From NCBI GenBank assembly GCA_012511485.1, contig JAAZFZ010000191.1, forward strand, positions 1-6,314: 6,314 bases of DNA. The letters run 5' to 3'. Shown here in pieces: positions 5,219-6,314 of this stretch. Origin of the DNA: Clostridiales bacterium (GTDB lineage Bacteria; Bacillota; Clostridia; Oscillospirales; Acutalibacteraceae). A model generated the notes under the pieces. That model searched no databases. It worked only from the letters and a program-made list of their open reading frames with translations, and was not told the origin of the DNA. The position numbers and the translations under genes were made by a program. The stretch's first letter is position 1, and each line of letters begins with the position of its first letter.

Positions 5219-5224
5219 CCTCCT
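5219..5224 (-). promoter_or_regulatory. Ribosome binding site of the small protein
   Basis: AGGAGG on the minus strand (continuing GGAATAT) lies 7 nt before the ATG at 5211. It supports translation of the 55-residue frame and its internal start. Confidence 0.78.
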
Positions 5225-5232
5225 ATAAATAG

Positions 5233-5238
5233 AGTATA
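5233..5238 (-). promoter_or_regulatory. Possible -10 box for the small gene
   Basis: TATACT on the minus strand is a fair -10 hexamer, but no good -35 lies 16-18 bp upstream (about GTGATT). It would give a leader of only about 15 nt. Tentative. Confidence 0.22.
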
Positions 5239-5283
5239 GCTGGAAAATACACTGAAATCACGACTGAATTTAAATATATATAC

Positions 5284-5323
5284 AAAAAAAGCGGGTGAAT
5301 TCACTTTAAATGAACTCACCCGC
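5284..5323 (-). terminator. Intrinsic terminator of hppA
   Basis: Read on the minus strand, GCGGGTGA (5323-5316) pairs with TCACCCGC (5298-5291). One A-C mismatch and four more inner pairs (TTCA/TGAA) close a 7-nt loop, and a run of seven T (5290-5284) follows. It begins 13 nt after the hppA stop, a textbook Rho-independent terminator. Confidence 0.92.
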
Positions 5324-5336
5324 GATTATGTGTATG

Positions 5337-6314
5337 TCAGTTAATCAGTGAGGTTGTAAGGAATATTGTCGCCATCAAAGAGGAAACAAGTGAAACAACC
5401 GTAATCTGTGTGTTGATTGACGGACCTGCGGTATCCTTGAAGGGGTCACCGACCGTGTCACCGACAACTGCGGATTTATGAGCATCGGAGCCCTTGCCGC
5501 CGTTTGCGCCGGATTCAATATACTTTTTGGAGTTATCCCAGAGTCCGCCCGAATTGGACATAAACAGAGCAAGGAGAAGGCCGCTGATGATGTTGCCAGT
5601 CAGGAAGCCGCCGATAGCCTCAACGCCGCCGATGAAACCGGTAACTATTGTAGCCAAAATAGCAACAAGGCCTGCGGGAATAAGCTCAATGAGAGCGCCA
5701 TGGGTTGCGATTTCAATGCACCTGTCATAATCGGGTGAAACGCCCGGCTTGCCCTCCTTTAGGCCGACGATTTCTTTGAACTGACGGTGAATTTCAGCAA
5801 CCATACGCTGAGCATTGCGGTCAACACCGAGAATAAGCATTGCTGAGAATACTGCGGGGATAGCCGCACCTACAAGCATTCCGAAGAATACAACGGGATT
5901 CATAATGTCAAAGCCCTTCAGCGTTTGAAGGCCGAGTTCAATTGCCGAAACATTGACTTGGCTGATGAATGCTCCGAGAAGAGCGATAACGGTAAGACCG
6001 GCGGCACCGATAGCAAAACCCTTTGTGATAGCCTTAACTGTGTTGACGGCGCTGTCAAGAGAGTCAGTTATTTCGAGAACCTCATCACCGTGGTCCCCCA
6101 TTTCGGCTAAACCGTGAGCATTGTCAACAATCGGGCCGTAAGCATCGTTGGAGATAATCATTCCGACTATTGAGAGCATACCGACAGCCGCCATAGCAAT
6201 GCCGAACATCGGATATTCGCCGCCTAGAGGCTCACAGAGCTTGTATGCACCGAGAGCTGAAATGCCAATGCCTATCATTGCGGGCAATGTGCTCAAAAAG
6301 CCGTAGGAAACACC
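5337..6314 (-). CDS. hppA: Membrane-bound ion-translocating pyrophosphatase, C-terminal half (partial)
   Basis: The last 325 residues of HppA, which hydrolyses pyrophosphate to pump H+ or Na+ across the cytoplasmic membrane; full proteins have about 650-750 residues. The frame is open to the right edge, so the N-terminal half, with its DxxxxxxxKxE motif, is missing. Numbered from the first visible residue, signature blocks are NDAYGPIVDNAHGLAEM (56-72), NTVKAITKGFAIG (91-103), SNSGGLWDNSKKYIE (253-267) and VVGDTVGDPFKDTAGPS (283-299). These carry the acidic and lysine residues that bind Mg-pyrophosphate. About seven membrane helices are visible. Lys94 in NTVKAITKG sits where K+-dependent enzymes have Ala (GNTTAAIGKG), and Thr97 replaces Gly, so a K+-independent type is predicted. 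The preceding SAVNTV differs from the canonical AVGNTT. The ion pumped cannot be read because the deciding glutamate lies outside the window. A perfect terminator follows the stop. Confidence 0.95.
   Translation of the reverse strand, partial: GVSYGFLSTLPAMIGIGISALGAYKLCEPLGGEYPMFGIAMAAVGMLSIVGMIISNDAYGPIVDNAHGLAEMGDHGDEVLEITDSLDSAVNTVKAITKGFAIGAAGLTVIALLGAFISQVNVSAIELGLQTLKGFDIMNPVVFFGMLVGAAIPAVFSAMLILGVDRNAQRMVAEIHRQFKEIVGLKEGKPGVSPDYDRCIEIATHGALIELIPAGLVAILATIVTGFIGGVEAIGGFLTGNIISGLLLALFMSNSGGLWDNSKKYIESGANGGKGSDAHKSAVVGDTVGDPFKDTAGPSINTQITVVSLVSSLMATIFLTTSLIN

Noticed and set aside
5212..5319. N-terminal extension of the small minus-strand protein to 91 residues
   Set aside because: The extension overlaps the hppA terminator stem, and the internal ATG at 5211 has a perfect ribosome binding site.
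5478..5738. Plus-strand open frames opposite hppA
   Set aside because: Both frames here (5478-5738 and 5494-5730) are antisense to conserved pyrophosphatase motifs, which fully explain the sequence.
1..6314. CRISPR array, transposase, tRNA or rRNA genes
   Set aside because: No regularly spaced repeats, insertion-sequence ends, transposase motifs or cloverleaf/rRNA signatures were found on either strand.

Overview
The window reads as a chromosomal segment of a low-to-moderate G+C Gram-positive anaerobe, most likely a Clostridia member close to Ruminococcaceae/Oscillospiraceae. The support is strong AGGAGG-type ribosome binding sites, TTG starts, sigma-A-like promoters, a DarA/PstA-type cyclic-di-AMP receptor, a membrane pyrophosphatase and a GPH-type sugar carrier. 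The genus cannot be fixed from the sequence alone.

Layout. (1) 1-198, minus strand: 5' end of a GPH/MFS-type carrier that runs off the left edge. (2) 199-519: divergent intergenic region with several inverted repeats and one strong rightward promoter (TTGACT, 16-bp spacer, TATAAT with an extended -10 TGC). (3) 520-3647, plus strand: a compact three-gene operon. It encodes an ABC exporter half-transporter with an N-terminal PH-like region and a four-cysteine zinc ribbon, then a DUF1854 protein, then a DarA/PstA (YaaQ-type) cyclic-di-AMP receptor. A hairpin terminator closes the operon at about 3669-3700. (4) 3936-4904, plus strand: a single-gene unit for a membrane-anchored family 2 glycosyltransferase (GtrB/DPM1-like), with its own consensus promoter and a bidirectional terminator. 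(5) 4964-5336: a small 55-residue minus-strand protein of unknown function, with two interleaved inverted repeats in its presumed 3' UTR. (6) 5337-6314, minus strand: C-terminal half of a membrane-bound ion-translocating pyrophosphatase (HppA), ending in a strong intrinsic terminator and cut by the right edge.

How the parts may work together. The ABC exporter and the DUF1854 protein are almost certainly partners: their genes are 5 nt apart, and this pairing recurs in bacteria, where in Proteobacteria it is named after cyanophycin metabolism. No cyanophycin gene is visible here. The cyclic-di-AMP receptor 39 nt downstream, in the same apparent transcript, is the most interesting aspect. It suggests, without proving, that a nucleotide second messenger governs a transporter whose substrate is unknown. 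The other genes look like independent units.
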